Under the pieces are notes generated by a model. That model was not told the origin of the DNA. It did no database searches and saw nothing but the letters and a program-made list of their open reading frames with translations. A program made the position numbers and the translations under genes. From contig NZ_CP039371.1 in NCBI RefSeq assembly GCF_005080685.1, positions 2,728,001 to 2,792,000 of the forward strand: a stretch of 64,000 nucleotides of DNA, written 5' to 3'. This stretch comes from Pseudomonas putida (GTDB taxonomy: Bacteria > Pseudomonadota > Gammaproteobacteria > Pseudomonadales > Pseudomonadaceae). This document shows positions 8,233 through 16,154 of the stretch, in pieces; position 1 is the stretch's first letter; each line of letters opens with the position of its first letter.

Positions 8233-9516
8233 GTGAGCAACCTGATTCCCGCCGTCAACCTGGCGGTCGACCCGGCCGAGCTGGTGCAGGCCGACCGCGT
8301 CCACACCTCCCTGTACACCGACCCGGCGCTGTTCGACGCCGAGCTGGAAAAGATCTTCCACAGCACCTGGATCTGGGTCGCCCACGAAAGCGAAATCCCC
8401 GACGCCGGCAGCTACAAAACCACCTACATCGGCAAGCAGCCAGTGATCGTGGTACGTGATCGCAAAAAGGGCATCAACGTCCTGCTCAACCGCTGCCGCC
8501 ACCGTGGCGCCACGGTCTGCGAGCACAAGAAGGGCAAGACCAACAGCTTCGTCTGCCCCTACCACGGCTGGGGCTACGCCCTGGACGGCTCGCTGCGCGG
8601 CATCCCGCACCCGGAAAGCTACGGCGACTGCATCGACAAGGCCGAGCTGCCGCTGGTCAGCCTGCGCACCGAAAGCTACGCCGGCATGATCTTCGCCACC
8701 TTCAAGGACGATATCGAGCCGCTGCAAGACTTCCTCGGCGCCGCCAGGAAGTGGATGGACCTGTTCATGAAACAGGGCGCCGGCTACGGCATCAAGGTCC
8801 CCGGCGAGCACCGCTTCCGCTTCCCCGGCAACTGGAAGATCCAGCTGGAAAACACCACCGACGCCTACCACTTCCCGCTGGTGCACAAGAGCTTCCTGTC
8901 CTCGGTCGACGAGCAGACCCTGGAGCTGTTCGACTTCGTCAAGGGCCCCGGCTACGTCGAGGACCTGGGCAACGGTCACAGCGTGATGGTGATGATCCCC
9001 GAGCTGGTGGACCTTGAAGCCGACCTCGACAAGCCGATCCCCGAGCGTTTCGAAAGCCTTGCCGCCGAACTGCGTGACGAGGGCATCGAGGAGCAGCAGG
9101 TGCGCCGTATCGTGCGCGCCGTCGGTGGCTCGGGCTTCAACCTCAACCTGTTCCCCAACGTCGCCTGCTCGATGGCGTTCTTCCGCGTCTTGCAGCCGAT
9201 CTCGGTCACGGAAACGGAAATCCACCACTCGGTGATCACCATGGACGGCGGCCCGGCTGCGGCCAACCGCTACCGCCTGCGCCTGCACGAACACTTCCAG
9301 GGCCCGATGGGCTTCGGCACGCCGGACGATTCCGAGGCCTGGGAGCGGGTGCAGAAAGGCGCAAACGCTGGCGAGAACCTGTGGATCATGCTCAACCGCG
9401 GCCTGCCGGGCGAGAAGCCCAGCGAAGATGGCCTGGTCTCCGACGTCAGTGCCGAAACCGGCATGCGGGCGGCGTACCAGCAGTGGAAGAAGATGATGAC
9501 GGCGGAGGCCAAATGA
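8233..9516 (+). CDS. iacC: IacC: Rieske dioxygenase large (alpha) subunit
   Basis: A 427-aa Rieske oxygenase alpha subunit. The [2Fe-2S] ligands are C88/H90/C108/H111, and the catalytic iron region is ENTTDAYHFPLVH at about 206-218. A GTG start follows an AGAGGA ribosome site. The stop overlaps the ATG of iacD by 4 bp. In the iac pathway IacC and IacD, with IacF as reductase, process an oxidised indole-acetate intermediate on the way to catechol. It is the right arm of the near-perfect inverted repeat with 3409-4692. Confidence 0.93.
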   Translation: MSNLIPAVNLAVDPAELVQADRVHTSLYTDPALFDAELEKIFHSTWIWVAHESEIPDAGSYKTTYIGKQPVIVVRDRKKGINVLLNRCRHRGATVCEHKKGKTNSFVCPYHGWGYALDGSLRGIPHPESYGDCIDKAELPLVSLRTESYAGMIFATFKDDIEPLQDFLGAARKWMDLFMKQGAGYGIKVPGEHRFRFPGNWKIQLENTTDAYHFPLVHKSFLSSVDEQTLELFDFVKGPGYVEDLGNGHSVMVMIPELVDLEADLDKPIPERFESLAAELRDEGIEEQQVRRIVRAVGGSGFNLNLFPNVACSMAFFRVLQPISVTETEIHHSVITMDGGPAAANRYRLRLHEHFQGPMGFGTPDDSEAWERVQKGANAGENLWIMLNRGLPGEKPSEDGLVSDVSAETGMRAAYQQWKKMMTAEAK

Positions 9517-9992
9517 TGAACCTGCAATTGCTCAATGAAGTCACCGCGTTCATCTGGCAGGAAGGCGACATGCTCGACCACGGTGAATACGACACCTGGC
9601 TGAGTCTGTGGACCGAGAAAGGGACCTATATCATCCCGATCAACCCGAAAGAGACCGACTACGAGAACACCCTGAACTACGCCTACGACGACCACCACAT
9701 GCGTGGCCTGCGCGTGCAGCGGCTGGTCGGTGGCGAGTCGATTTCCACCAGCCCGCAACCACGCACCGTGCGCACGATCTCGCGCTTTCGGGTGCTGGCC
9801 GACGACGGTGTCAACGTCACCGTGCGTGCCGCGCAGAACATCCGCGAGTTCCGCAAGGAGAGCCTCAAGCACTACAGCGCCGACCTGACCTACACCCTGG
9901 TGCGGGCACAGGGCAGCTTCAAGATCCACCGCAAGGTGATCAGCCTGATCAACAGCGACGATGCCCTCGCCGGCATCGGCTACATCCTCTGA
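9513..9992 (+). CDS. iacD: IacD: Rieske dioxygenase small (beta) subunit
   Basis: A 159-aa ring-hydroxylating dioxygenase beta subunit (NTF2-like), including EFRKESLKHYSADLTYTLVR. It starts in ATGATGA overlapping the iacC stop, so it is translationally coupled and should assemble with IacC as an alpha3beta3-type oxygenase. It differs from its copy at 2933-3412 at 15 residues, far more than the alpha subunits differ. Confidence 0.93.
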   Translation: MMNLQLLNEVTAFIWQEGDMLDHGEYDTWLSLWTEKGTYIIPINPKETDYENTLNYAYDDHHMRGLRVQRLVGGESISTSPQPRTVRTISRFRVLADDGVNVTVRAAQNIREFRKESLKHYSADLTYTLVRAQGSFKIHRKVISLINSDDALAGIGYIL

Positions 9993-10002
9993 GGAACTGG
10001 CC

Positions 10003-10743
10003 ATGAACCAAGTCGCATTGGTAACCGGCGCCGGACAGGGGCTGGGGCAACGTTTCTGCTCGCGGCTGCTGGCCGCAGGCTTCGACGTGGTGGTCTCGGA
10101 CCGTGACCTGAACCTGGCCCAGGCCGCTGCCGAGCAGCTGCAAGGGCAGGGTGGCCGGGTGTTGGCGGTCAAGCTCGACGTCGGCAACAAGGCTGATTTC
10201 GAGGGCGCCCTGGCCCAGACGCTGGAGCACTTCGGTGCGCTGCACGTGGTGGTCAACAACGCAGCGGTAACCAAGACCACGCCGCTGATGCAGATCAGCC
10301 CGGAAGAGTTCGACGCCGTGGTCGGCCTCAACCTGCGCAGCGTGTTCCTCGGCTGCCAGGTGCTGGGTGCGCACCTGGCCGAGGCCGGCTACGGGCGGAT
10401 CATCAACATGGCCTCGCTGGCCGGGCAGAACGGCGGCACCGCCACCGGCGCGCACTATGCGGCGAGCAAGGGCGCCATCGTCACCCTGACCAAGATTTTC
10501 GCCAAGGAGTTCGCCGCACGTGGGGTCACGGTCAACGCCATTGCCCCAGGGCCGATCGACTCGCCGGCCGTGCATGCTGCCGTGCCAGCCGAGCGGCTTG
10601 AGGGGCTACTGGCGAACATCCCGGTGCAGCGCCTGGGCGATGCCGATTTCCTCGGCGACCTGATCGTGCAACTGGCACGGCCCGACGCGTACTTCACCAC
10701 CGGGGCGACCTGGGACGTGAACGGCGGCCTGTTCATGCGTTGA
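10003..10743 (+). CDS. iacE: IacE: short-chain dehydrogenase/reductase
   Basis: A 246-aa classical SDR. The cofactor loop is TGAGQGLGQ near the N-terminus, followed by an NNAA motif (VVNNAAVTK) and the catalytic YxxxK as HYAASKGA. GAGGA precedes ATG 10003; the frame stays open upstream but overlaps iacD, so the short start is preferred. IacE is reported to work early in IAA oxidation together with IacA. It has no counterpart in the left-hand operon. A GC-rich hairpin separates it from iacF. Confidence 0.92.
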   Translation: MNQVALVTGAGQGLGQRFCSRLLAAGFDVVVSDRDLNLAQAAAEQLQGQGGRVLAVKLDVGNKADFEGALAQTLEHFGALHVVVNNAAVTKTTPLMQISPEEFDAVVGLNLRSVFLGCQVLGAHLAEAGYGRIINMASLAGQNGGTATGAHYAASKGAIVTLTKIFAKEFAARGVTVNAIAPGPIDSPAVHAAVPAERLEGLLANIPVQRLGDADFLGDLIVQLARPDAYFTTGATWDVNGGLFMR

Positions 10744-10750
10744 ATTTTCT

Positions 10751-10770
10751 GGGGCGCCAGGCGCCCCTTT
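10751..10770 (+). terminator. Short hairpin with T3 between iacE and iacF (possible attenuator)
   Basis: GGGGCGC (10751-10757) pairs with GCGCCCC (10761-10767) around a 3-base loop, followed by TTT. It begins 7 bp after the iacE stop inside an otherwise tight operon. The T-run is short, so it is probably a weak terminator or an RNA-processing/stability element rather than a full stop. Confidence 0.45.
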
Positions 10771-10790
10771 GGTAATCCGAGGCACCGGCC

Positions 10791-11750
10791 ATGAATGAAG
10801 AATTGTTGAACGTCATCGTGCGTAAGCGCGAGATCCAAGGGGCCGACGTGGTCGTCCTCGACCTGGGGCGGGCCGATGGCGCCGCTCTGCCTGCCTTCGA
10901 GGCTGGCGCGCACGTCGATATCCATGTGGCACCCGGCCTGGTGCGCCAGTATTCGCTGTGCAGCGACCCCGCCGAGGTGTCCGTGTACCGCTTGGGCGTG
11001 CTCAAGGACCCAGCGTCCCGAGGCGGCTCGGTACAGGTGCACGAAGCGTTGCACGAAGGCCGCGAGGTGCAGATCAGCGCGCCGCGCAACCTGTTCCCGC
11101 TGGCCAAGGACGGCAAACGCTCGATCCTGCTGGGCGGTGGTATCGGCATCACCCCGATGATCGCCATGGCCCACGCCCTGTATCGCCAGGGCGCGGACTT
11201 CGAACTGCACTACTGCGGGCGTTCACGCAGCCGCAGCGCGTTTCTCGACGAGCTGGCCAAGGCGCCGTTCGCCGCGCAAGTAGTCACCCACTTCGACGAT
11301 GAGGACGCGGCCCAGCGCCTTGACCTGCCTAGCGTGCTCGGCAAGGCCGACGCCGGCGTGCACCTGTATACCTGCGGCCCGTCGGGCTTCATGGACTGGG
11401 TCATCGCCGGGGCGCGAGCGCAGGGCTTTGAGGAGGCGCAGATCCACAAGGAGTATTTCCAGGTCGAGGTCGACGTCAGTGGCGGCAGCTTCGAAGTGGT
11501 CGCCGCGCGCAGCAACAAGACCGTGCAGGTCGCCGAAGGCCAGAGCATTCTCGATGCGCTGGCCCAGGTCGGCATCAAGATCGATATCTCCTGCGAGCAG
11601 GGCGTCTGCGGCACTTGCATGTGCGAGGTGCTCGAAGGCGAGCCGGACCACCGCGATGTGTACCTGACCGATGAAGAGAAAGCCGCCAACGACCAGATCC
11701 TGGTGTGTTGCTCGCGGGCCAAGACCAACAAGCTGGTGCTGGATATCTGA
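10791..11750 (+). CDS. iacF: IacF: dioxygenase reductase (flavin, NAD(P)H, 2Fe-2S)
   Basis: A 319-aa reductase. It has a flavin-binding RQYSLCSDP motif, a nucleotide-binding GGGIGITPMIAM motif, and a C-terminal ferredoxin domain with CEQGVCGTC and a later CC. It should reduce the IacC/IacD oxygenase. A GAGG site precedes ATG 10791. iacG follows after 10 bp. It shares about two thirds of its residues with the copy at 1963-2922. Confidence 0.92.
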   Translation: MNEELLNVIVRKREIQGADVVVLDLGRADGAALPAFEAGAHVDIHVAPGLVRQYSLCSDPAEVSVYRLGVLKDPASRGGSVQVHEALHEGREVQISAPRNLFPLAKDGKRSILLGGGIGITPMIAMAHALYRQGADFELHYCGRSRSRSAFLDELAKAPFAAQVVTHFDDEDAAQRLDLPSVLGKADAGVHLYTCGPSGFMDWVIAGARAQGFEEAQIHKEYFQVEVDVSGGSFEVVAARSNKTVQVAEGQSILDALAQVGIKIDISCEQGVCGTCMCEVLEGEPDHRDVYLTDEEKAANDQILVCCSRAKTNKLVLDI

Positions 11751-11760
11751 GGAGATGACC

Positions 11761-12258
11761 ATGGTAGACGTAACCCAATTTCGCAACGCGATGGCGATGC
11801 TCGGTGGCGCCGTGTCGGTCATCACCACCGATGGCCCAGCCGGACGCTTCGGTTTCACGGCCTCTGCGGTATGCAGCGTGACCGACTCACCGCCCACCTT
11901 GCTGGTATGCATGAACCGGTCTTCGTACTCCAACGAGCAGTTCAAGGCCAACGGCGCGCTGTGCGTCAACGTGCTGGCCGGCACCCACCAGGAGTTGTCG
12001 GGCGCTTTCGCCAACCGCAACCTGAACATGGACGAGCGCTTCGCAACCACTGGCTGGACCGTACTGGAGAGTGGGGCGCCGGTGATGCAGGAAGCGCTGG
12101 TCAACTTCGACTGCCGCATCGCCCAGGTGCACGAGGTGGGCTCGCACAGCATCTTCTATTGCGAGATCCAGGACATCCGCCATGGCGGCGCCGACGATGG
12201 GCTGGTGTATTTCAACCGGGCCTATCACCGCGTGTGCGAAGACTCCAAGGCCTGCTGA
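11761..12258 (+). CDS. iacG: IacG: flavin reductase
   Basis: A 165-aa HpaC/FMN reductase-like protein (MLGGAVSVITTDGPAGRFGFTASAVCSVTDSPPTLLVCMN, the usual flavin-binding strand arrangement). It reduces free FMN or FAD with NAD(P)H. In this cluster the partner should be the IacA monooxygenase. The start at 11761 has GAGGAG 6 bp upstream; the frame is open earlier only inside iacF. It is the last gene of the rightward iacA-G operon and converges on iacR with an 11-bp gap. Confidence 0.92.
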   Translation: MVDVTQFRNAMAMLGGAVSVITTDGPAGRFGFTASAVCSVTDSPPTLLVCMNRSSYSNEQFKANGALCVNVLAGTHQELSGAFANRNLNMDERFATTGWTVLESGAPVMQEALVNFDCRIAQVHEVGSHSIFYCEIQDIRHGGADDGLVYFNRAYHRVCEDSKAC

Positions 12259-12269
12259 GGCCCCTGGCG

Positions 12270-12773
12270 TTACAAGGTCTCGAGGTTATGGAAGACCACT
12301 TCGAGCATGCGGTTCAAGCGCTGCACCTGGGCCTCGGTCAGGCCCTTGAAACTGCGCTGGAACAATTCCCGGGTCACTTCTTGCATGCGTTCGATGTTCT
12401 GCAGGCCGACCTCGGTGATACGCACCTGGGTCACGCGCCCATCCTCGGGGCTGGGGGCGGTGTCGACCAGGCCATCTTCCTTCATGCGATAGACGATCTT
12501 GGTGATCGTCGACAGCTTGGCGATGGCATGGGTCGAGATCTCGGAAATGCTCGATTCGCCGTTCTCGTTGAGGATCCACAGCACCCGCCAGCGTGGTACG
12601 TCGAGGTCGATCTTCTTGAGCAGACGTTCCATGTTCTGGGTGTAACGGCCATGCACGCGGGCCAGCCAGTAGAAGGGGAAATCCTCTTTGCGAAATTCAT
12701 CGCTGGCCGGGTCGTGATGGCTGTGGCCCTTCCTGGCCGGGGACGCTGCTGAAGTGTTCTTGGCGTTGCTCAT
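12270..12773 (-). CDS. iacR: IacR: MarR-family regulator
   Basis: A 167-aa MarR-type winged-helix regulator. The helix-turn-helix lies around SISEISTHAIAKLSTITKIVYRMKEDGLV, followed by the wing and LTEAQVQRLNRMLEVVFHNL. IacR in other iac clusters is a repressor released by IAA. It is divergent from iacH and convergent with iacG. The putative operator at 12868-12884 lies 95 bp upstream of its start, which would allow self-control together with iacH. Confidence 0.9.
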   Translation of the reverse strand: MSNAKNTSAASPARKGHSHHDPASDEFRKEDFPFYWLARVHGRYTQNMERLLKKIDLDVPRWRVLWILNENGESSISEISTHAIAKLSTITKIVYRMKEDGLVDTAPSPEDGRVTQVRITEVGLQNIERMQEVTRELFQRSFKGLTEAQVQRLNRMLEVVFHNLETL

Positions 12774-12867
12774 CGATTCACTACTTGTGCGGAAATAGTC
12801 GCGACATCATAGACCTTTCCGCGAATTTGGCTACCGCAAAGCGCTCGCGAATTGCTGGAATGTTCAG

Positions 12868-12884
12868 TTGACATTTCACGTAAT
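12868..12884 (+). promoter_or_regulatory. Putative IacR operator / promoter box between iacR and iacH
   Basis: TTGACATTTCACGTAAT matches the box upstream of iacA (6474-6490) at 16 of 17 positions, and flanking bases also agree. It sits 79 bp upstream of the iacH ATG in the iacR-iacH divergent region (12774-12962), whose remaining sequence shows no other clear element. Confidence 0.55.
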
Positions 12885-12962
12885 AGAAACGCATTTTAAC
12901 GGTTGCGCCACTAACGGCTGGGCCAGGCTCCGGCATCCATTCTTGAAAAGGGCTGCACGAAA

Positions 12963-14087
12963 ATGACAATCATAGTTGAAACCCTGGACCTGGGCGGCAG
13001 TGGCCCCCGGGTCGTGGTCAAGGACACCCTCGATGTCGCCGGTACCGCGACCCGCGCCTCCAGCCAGGCACTCGAGCATGCGCCGCTGGCCGAGCGGCAT
13101 GCCGAAGTGGTCAGCAATCTGCTGGCTGCCGGTGCGCGCCTGACCGGCAAGGTCAGCCTGCATGAACTGGCGTTCGGCACCACGGGCATCAACCGCTACA
13201 CCGGCACTGCGGCCAACCCGCGCTTCCCTGGGCGTATACCCGGTGGCTCGTCCAGCGGCTCGGCCGCTGCGGTGGCTGCAGGCCTGGCCGACTTCAGCCT
13301 GGGGACCGATACCGGTGGTTCGGTGCGCATACCGGCCTGTTGCTGCGGCGTGTTCGGGCTCAAGCCCACCTTCGGCCGGGTCAGCCGCAAGGGCGTGATG
13401 CCTGCGCGTACCAGCCTGGACTGCGTCGGCCCGTTCGCCGCGAGCCTGCCGATGCTGGTTCGAGCCATGAGCATGATCGATCCGACTTTCACGCCTGCCC
13501 AGGTGCCGACCAAGGCCCGGATCGGTGTCCTGCGGGTCACTGCCGAAGCTGCGATCCACAAAGTGGTGCAAGGCGCCCTGGCGGCCAGCGGCCTGCCATT
13601 GGGCAATGTCGAACTCAAACACTTCGGTGCCGCCTATGAGGCCGGCATGGTGGTGATCAACCGCGAGACCTTCGAGGGCTGCGGGCACCTGCTGGAAACC
13701 GGCAAGGTCGGCGCCGACATCGCCGGGCGCCTAGCGGCGGCGGGGCAAACCAGCGACAGCGCGTTGGCGGAAGCCGAAGGGGTGCGCACGCGCTTCACCG
13801 AGGAAGTCGACCGCATGCTGGCCAGCTACGATGTGCTGGCCCTGCCGACCATGCCGGACTTCCCGCTGCGCCTGGAAGATGCCACCGACACCCGCGCGGT
13901 ATTGGGCATGACCTCCCTGGTGCGGCCGTTCAACCTGTCGGGGCACCCGGCATTGAGCATTCCGCTGGGCAGCGAGTGCGGCTTGCCGGTCGGCTTGCAA
14001 CTGGTGGCGGCCAAGGGCGCCGACGAGAAACTGCTGGCGGTGGCCGAGCGCTTGCTGCTCAACCTGTATGCCAACACCGGACGCTGA
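12963..14087 (+). CDS. iacH: IacH: amidase-signature hydrolase
   Basis: A 374-aa amidase-signature enzyme, somewhat short for the family. The Ser-Ser-Lys machinery is visible: the lysine in VVVKDTLDVAG (K20), the serine cluster GGSSSGS (96-100), and the nucleophile in GTDTGGSVRIPA (S120). In the iac pathway it probably hydrolyses the amide (lactam) of an oxindole-type intermediate; that role is inferred from chemistry. It starts the iacHI unit, with iacI 7 bp downstream. Confidence 0.9.
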   Translation: MTIIVETLDLGGSGPRVVVKDTLDVAGTATRASSQALEHAPLAERHAEVVSNLLAAGARLTGKVSLHELAFGTTGINRYTGTAANPRFPGRIPGGSSSGSAAAVAAGLADFSLGTDTGGSVRIPACCCGVFGLKPTFGRVSRKGVMPARTSLDCVGPFAASLPMLVRAMSMIDPTFTPAQVPTKARIGVLRVTAEAAIHKVVQGALAASGLPLGNVELKHFGAAYEAGMVVINRETFEGCGHLLETGKVGADIAGRLAAAGQTSDSALAEAEGVRTRFTEEVDRMLASYDVLALPTMPDFPLRLEDATDTRAVLGMTSLVRPFNLSGHPALSIPLGSECGLPVGLQLVAAKGADEKLLAVAERLLLNLYANTGR

Positions 14088-14094
14088 GGTGACG

Positions 14095-14607
14095 ATGACC
14101 GATATCGTTGAGCTGCAGGCGCGCCTGCAGCGGTTCGAAAGCCAACAGGCCATTCGTGTCTGCATCAATCGCTACATGGAACTGTGTGACCAGCTCGATG
14201 CCAGCACCCCACTGGATGAACTGGCGGCATTGTTCAGCCGTGAGGCGCTGTGGGAAGGCAAGGGTGCCAAGTATGCCGAGAGTTTTGGCGGCTACCGGGG
14301 CCGCGAGGCGATCCGGGCGATGTTCGCCACCTACATGAAGACCCCGGCGCACTTCGCCCTGAACGTGCACTTCCTGACCAGCGAGGTGATCGAGGTGGAT
14401 GGTGAGCAGGGCCTGGGGCGTTGGGTGATGTTGCAGACCAGCACCTTCGCCGATGGCGCCTCGCACTTGAACGCGGCACGCCTGACGGTGCGCTTCGCGG
14501 TGGAGGACGGGCAGTGGCGGATGGCGCATTTCCAGACCGAGAACCTGTTCAGCCGGCCGGTGACCGGCTGGAACAGCGAGGCCCCGTTGCCGGTGCCTGA
14601 GCGGTAA
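14095..14607 (+). CDS. iacI: IacI: SnoaL/NTF2-like protein
   Basis: A 170-aa protein with the SnoaL-like cone fold pattern (INRYMELCDQLDASTPLDELAALFSREALWEG, then HFALNVHFLTSEVIEVDGEQG and WRMAHFQTENLFSRPV). Such proteins often act as small dehydratases, isomerases or hydroxylases without a metal. The exact step in IAA catabolism is not established to my knowledge. GAGGTGAC precedes ATG 14095. It is the last gene of the cluster; a hairpin follows at 14620. Confidence 0.88.
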   Translation: MTDIVELQARLQRFESQQAIRVCINRYMELCDQLDASTPLDELAALFSREALWEGKGAKYAESFGGYRGREAIRAMFATYMKTPAHFALNVHFLTSEVIEVDGEQGLGRWVMLQTSTFADGASHLNAARLTVRFAVEDGQWRMAHFQTENLFSRPVTGWNSEAPLPVPER

Positions 14608-14619
14608 TCCGGTTGGCTT

Positions 14620-14645
14620 CTTCGCGGCGCCGAGCCGCCGCGAAG
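14620..14645. terminator. GC-rich hairpin between convergent iacI and porin gene
   Basis: CTTCGCGGCG (14620-14629) pairs perfectly with CGCCGCGAAG (14636-14645) around a 6-base loop. No T-run follows on either strand, so it is a candidate bidirectional end signal of limited strength. Confidence 0.5.
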
Positions 14646-14653
14646 AGGACACC

Positions 14654-15973
14654 TCAGAAGGTACTGACGAACACCACCTGGCCATACAGGTTCTTGTCAT
14701 CGCTGCCCAACTGCGTGCCACCTTGCGCGGCACTGCGGTCCGGTTGGTACAGGCCCACCAGCGGCACGATCATCAGGTGCTCGTTGATCGTCCATTCGGC
14801 ATACACGTCCAGCTCCTTGCCATCGACATTGCCCAGGTTGCGATCGATGGTGTCGAAGTGGAAGCCCATCACCCCGACATTGAGCGTTTCGCTCGGGCTC
14901 ACCGTCAGGCCCACTTTCTGGATCCGTGCATTGCTGTTGAACGGCCCGGCGTAGTTGCCCGCCACCTCGCCCTGGAACCAGGTGCCCAGACCACGACCAA
15001 GGCCATAGAACAAGGTGTCGTAGCCTTCGGAGAAGCGGCTGTAGCGGTAGCTCAGGTTCGGCTTCCAGGGCAGGTCGGCGAAGGTCCAGCCGGCCTCCAG
15101 GTACCAGGCATCCTCGGTGGCGGTATGCGGCTTGTCCTGCTTGGCGTATTCGCCGGACAGGAACAGGTTCTCTACCCCGGCATTGCCCTGGCCACGCAGG
15201 CTGTAGGTCTTCATGCCGTCGCGTTCGAGTTGTTGCGCCGAGGCGTACTGCTCGTCGACGTGGGTTGTGCCGATGTAGGTCAGGCCCACGGTGCCGGCCT
15301 CGGCCACGTGCTCGAGGGTGGCCACGTGCATTTCGGTGTTGGCCTGGGCGCGGTTGTCCGATTGCAGCCACATCAAGTCGCCGCGCCAGCCCTGACTGCC
15401 GCCCAGGCGCAGCACGGCAGTCTTGTCGAAGCTTTTGCGCGCCGCCAGGTAGTAGGCGCCGCCGCGGTTGAACTCGCCATCGGCCAGGCCCTTGCCGACG
15501 TTCAACGAGTCGCCCTGGATCAGGAAACCGTCACCCACGGCCACCATCTGCTTGCCGAACGACAGGTCGATGCCATCCTCGCCCAGCAGCGGCACCAGGT
15601 TGCCGGACTTCCAGCCCAGGTAGGCGTCCTCGATCTTGCTGGTGCGTTCGCTGCCGTCGCTGAAACCTGCGGCATCGCCGTCGCCCCAGGTCGCCGAGCT
15701 GAGCATGGCGAAGGCGCCATACAGCGAGCCGACAGCGCCCAGGCGCTGGTCGCCGCTCAGGCCGTATTTGACATAGCCCTCCTGCCAAGCGGTCGAGCCG
15801 GCCCGGTCGCGGGCGATGGCGTAGCTCTCGTCGCTGTGGAACACGCCGTACACGGCCTCCAGGTTGGCATTGAGGTGGCGCTGGTCATCGCCGTAGAGTT
15901 CCAGGGCCGGCGCCTGCAGCGAAGCGCCGGCGAGGATCGCGGCCAAGGTAAGACGGAACGGGCGGTGGTGCAT
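14654..15973 (-). CDS. Outer membrane porin-like protein (alginate export-like)
   Basis: A 439-aa protein with a signal peptide (about 1-24, ending PALELYG). It has a beta-barrel pattern of alternating aromatic/hydrophobic strands and ends in a C-terminal Phe (QVVFVSTF). It resembles the alginate-export/porin family found next to catabolic operons. It lies upstream in position of a cytochrome c and the amine dehydrogenase genes on the same strand, which suggests uptake of an amine or passage of a product. The substrate is not known. GGAAG precedes the ATG. Confidence 0.75.
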   Translation of the reverse strand: MHHRPFRLTLAAILAGASLQAPALELYGDDQRHLNANLEAVYGVFHSDESYAIARDRAGSTAWQEGYVKYGLSGDQRLGAVGSLYGAFAMLSSATWGDGDAAGFSDGSERTSKIEDAYLGWKSGNLVPLLGEDGIDLSFGKQMVAVGDGFLIQGDSLNVGKGLADGEFNRGGAYYLAARKSFDKTAVLRLGGSQGWRGDLMWLQSDNRAQANTEMHVATLEHVAEAGTVGLTYIGTTHVDEQYASAQQLERDGMKTYSLRGQGNAGVENLFLSGEYAKQDKPHTATEDAWYLEAGWTFADLPWKPNLSYRYSRFSEGYDTLFYGLGRGLGTWFQGEVAGNYAGPFNSNARIQKVGLTVSPSETLNVGVMGFHFDTIDRNLGNVDGKELDVYAEWTINEHLMIVPLVGLYQPDRSAAQGGTQLGSDDKNLYGQVVFVSTF

Positions 15974-16117
15974 GGTCTGGCTTCCTTTGTTATGGGTTTG
16001 GCAGAAGGTCCAAATTCATGCGGTCGATGATGAAGCAAGGCCAGGCGCGGGCTTTTGCCCTGGCTGCCAGTTGCCTTTGGCACTGTGCCAAGGTGAGGTA
16101 AAGGCGGGATAAATGCA

Positions 16118-16139
16118 GAAGGCCCCAAGCGGGGCCTTC
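16118..16139 (-). terminator. Terminator-like hairpin after the cytochrome c gene
   Basis: GAAGGCCCC (16118-16126) pairs with GGGGCCTTC (16131-16139) around AAGC. In the minus direction it follows the cytochrome gene stop at 16155 and leads into TGCATTTATC, a weak T-rich tail. Confidence 0.6.
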
Positions 16140-16154
16140 GTCGAGGGTGGGCGG

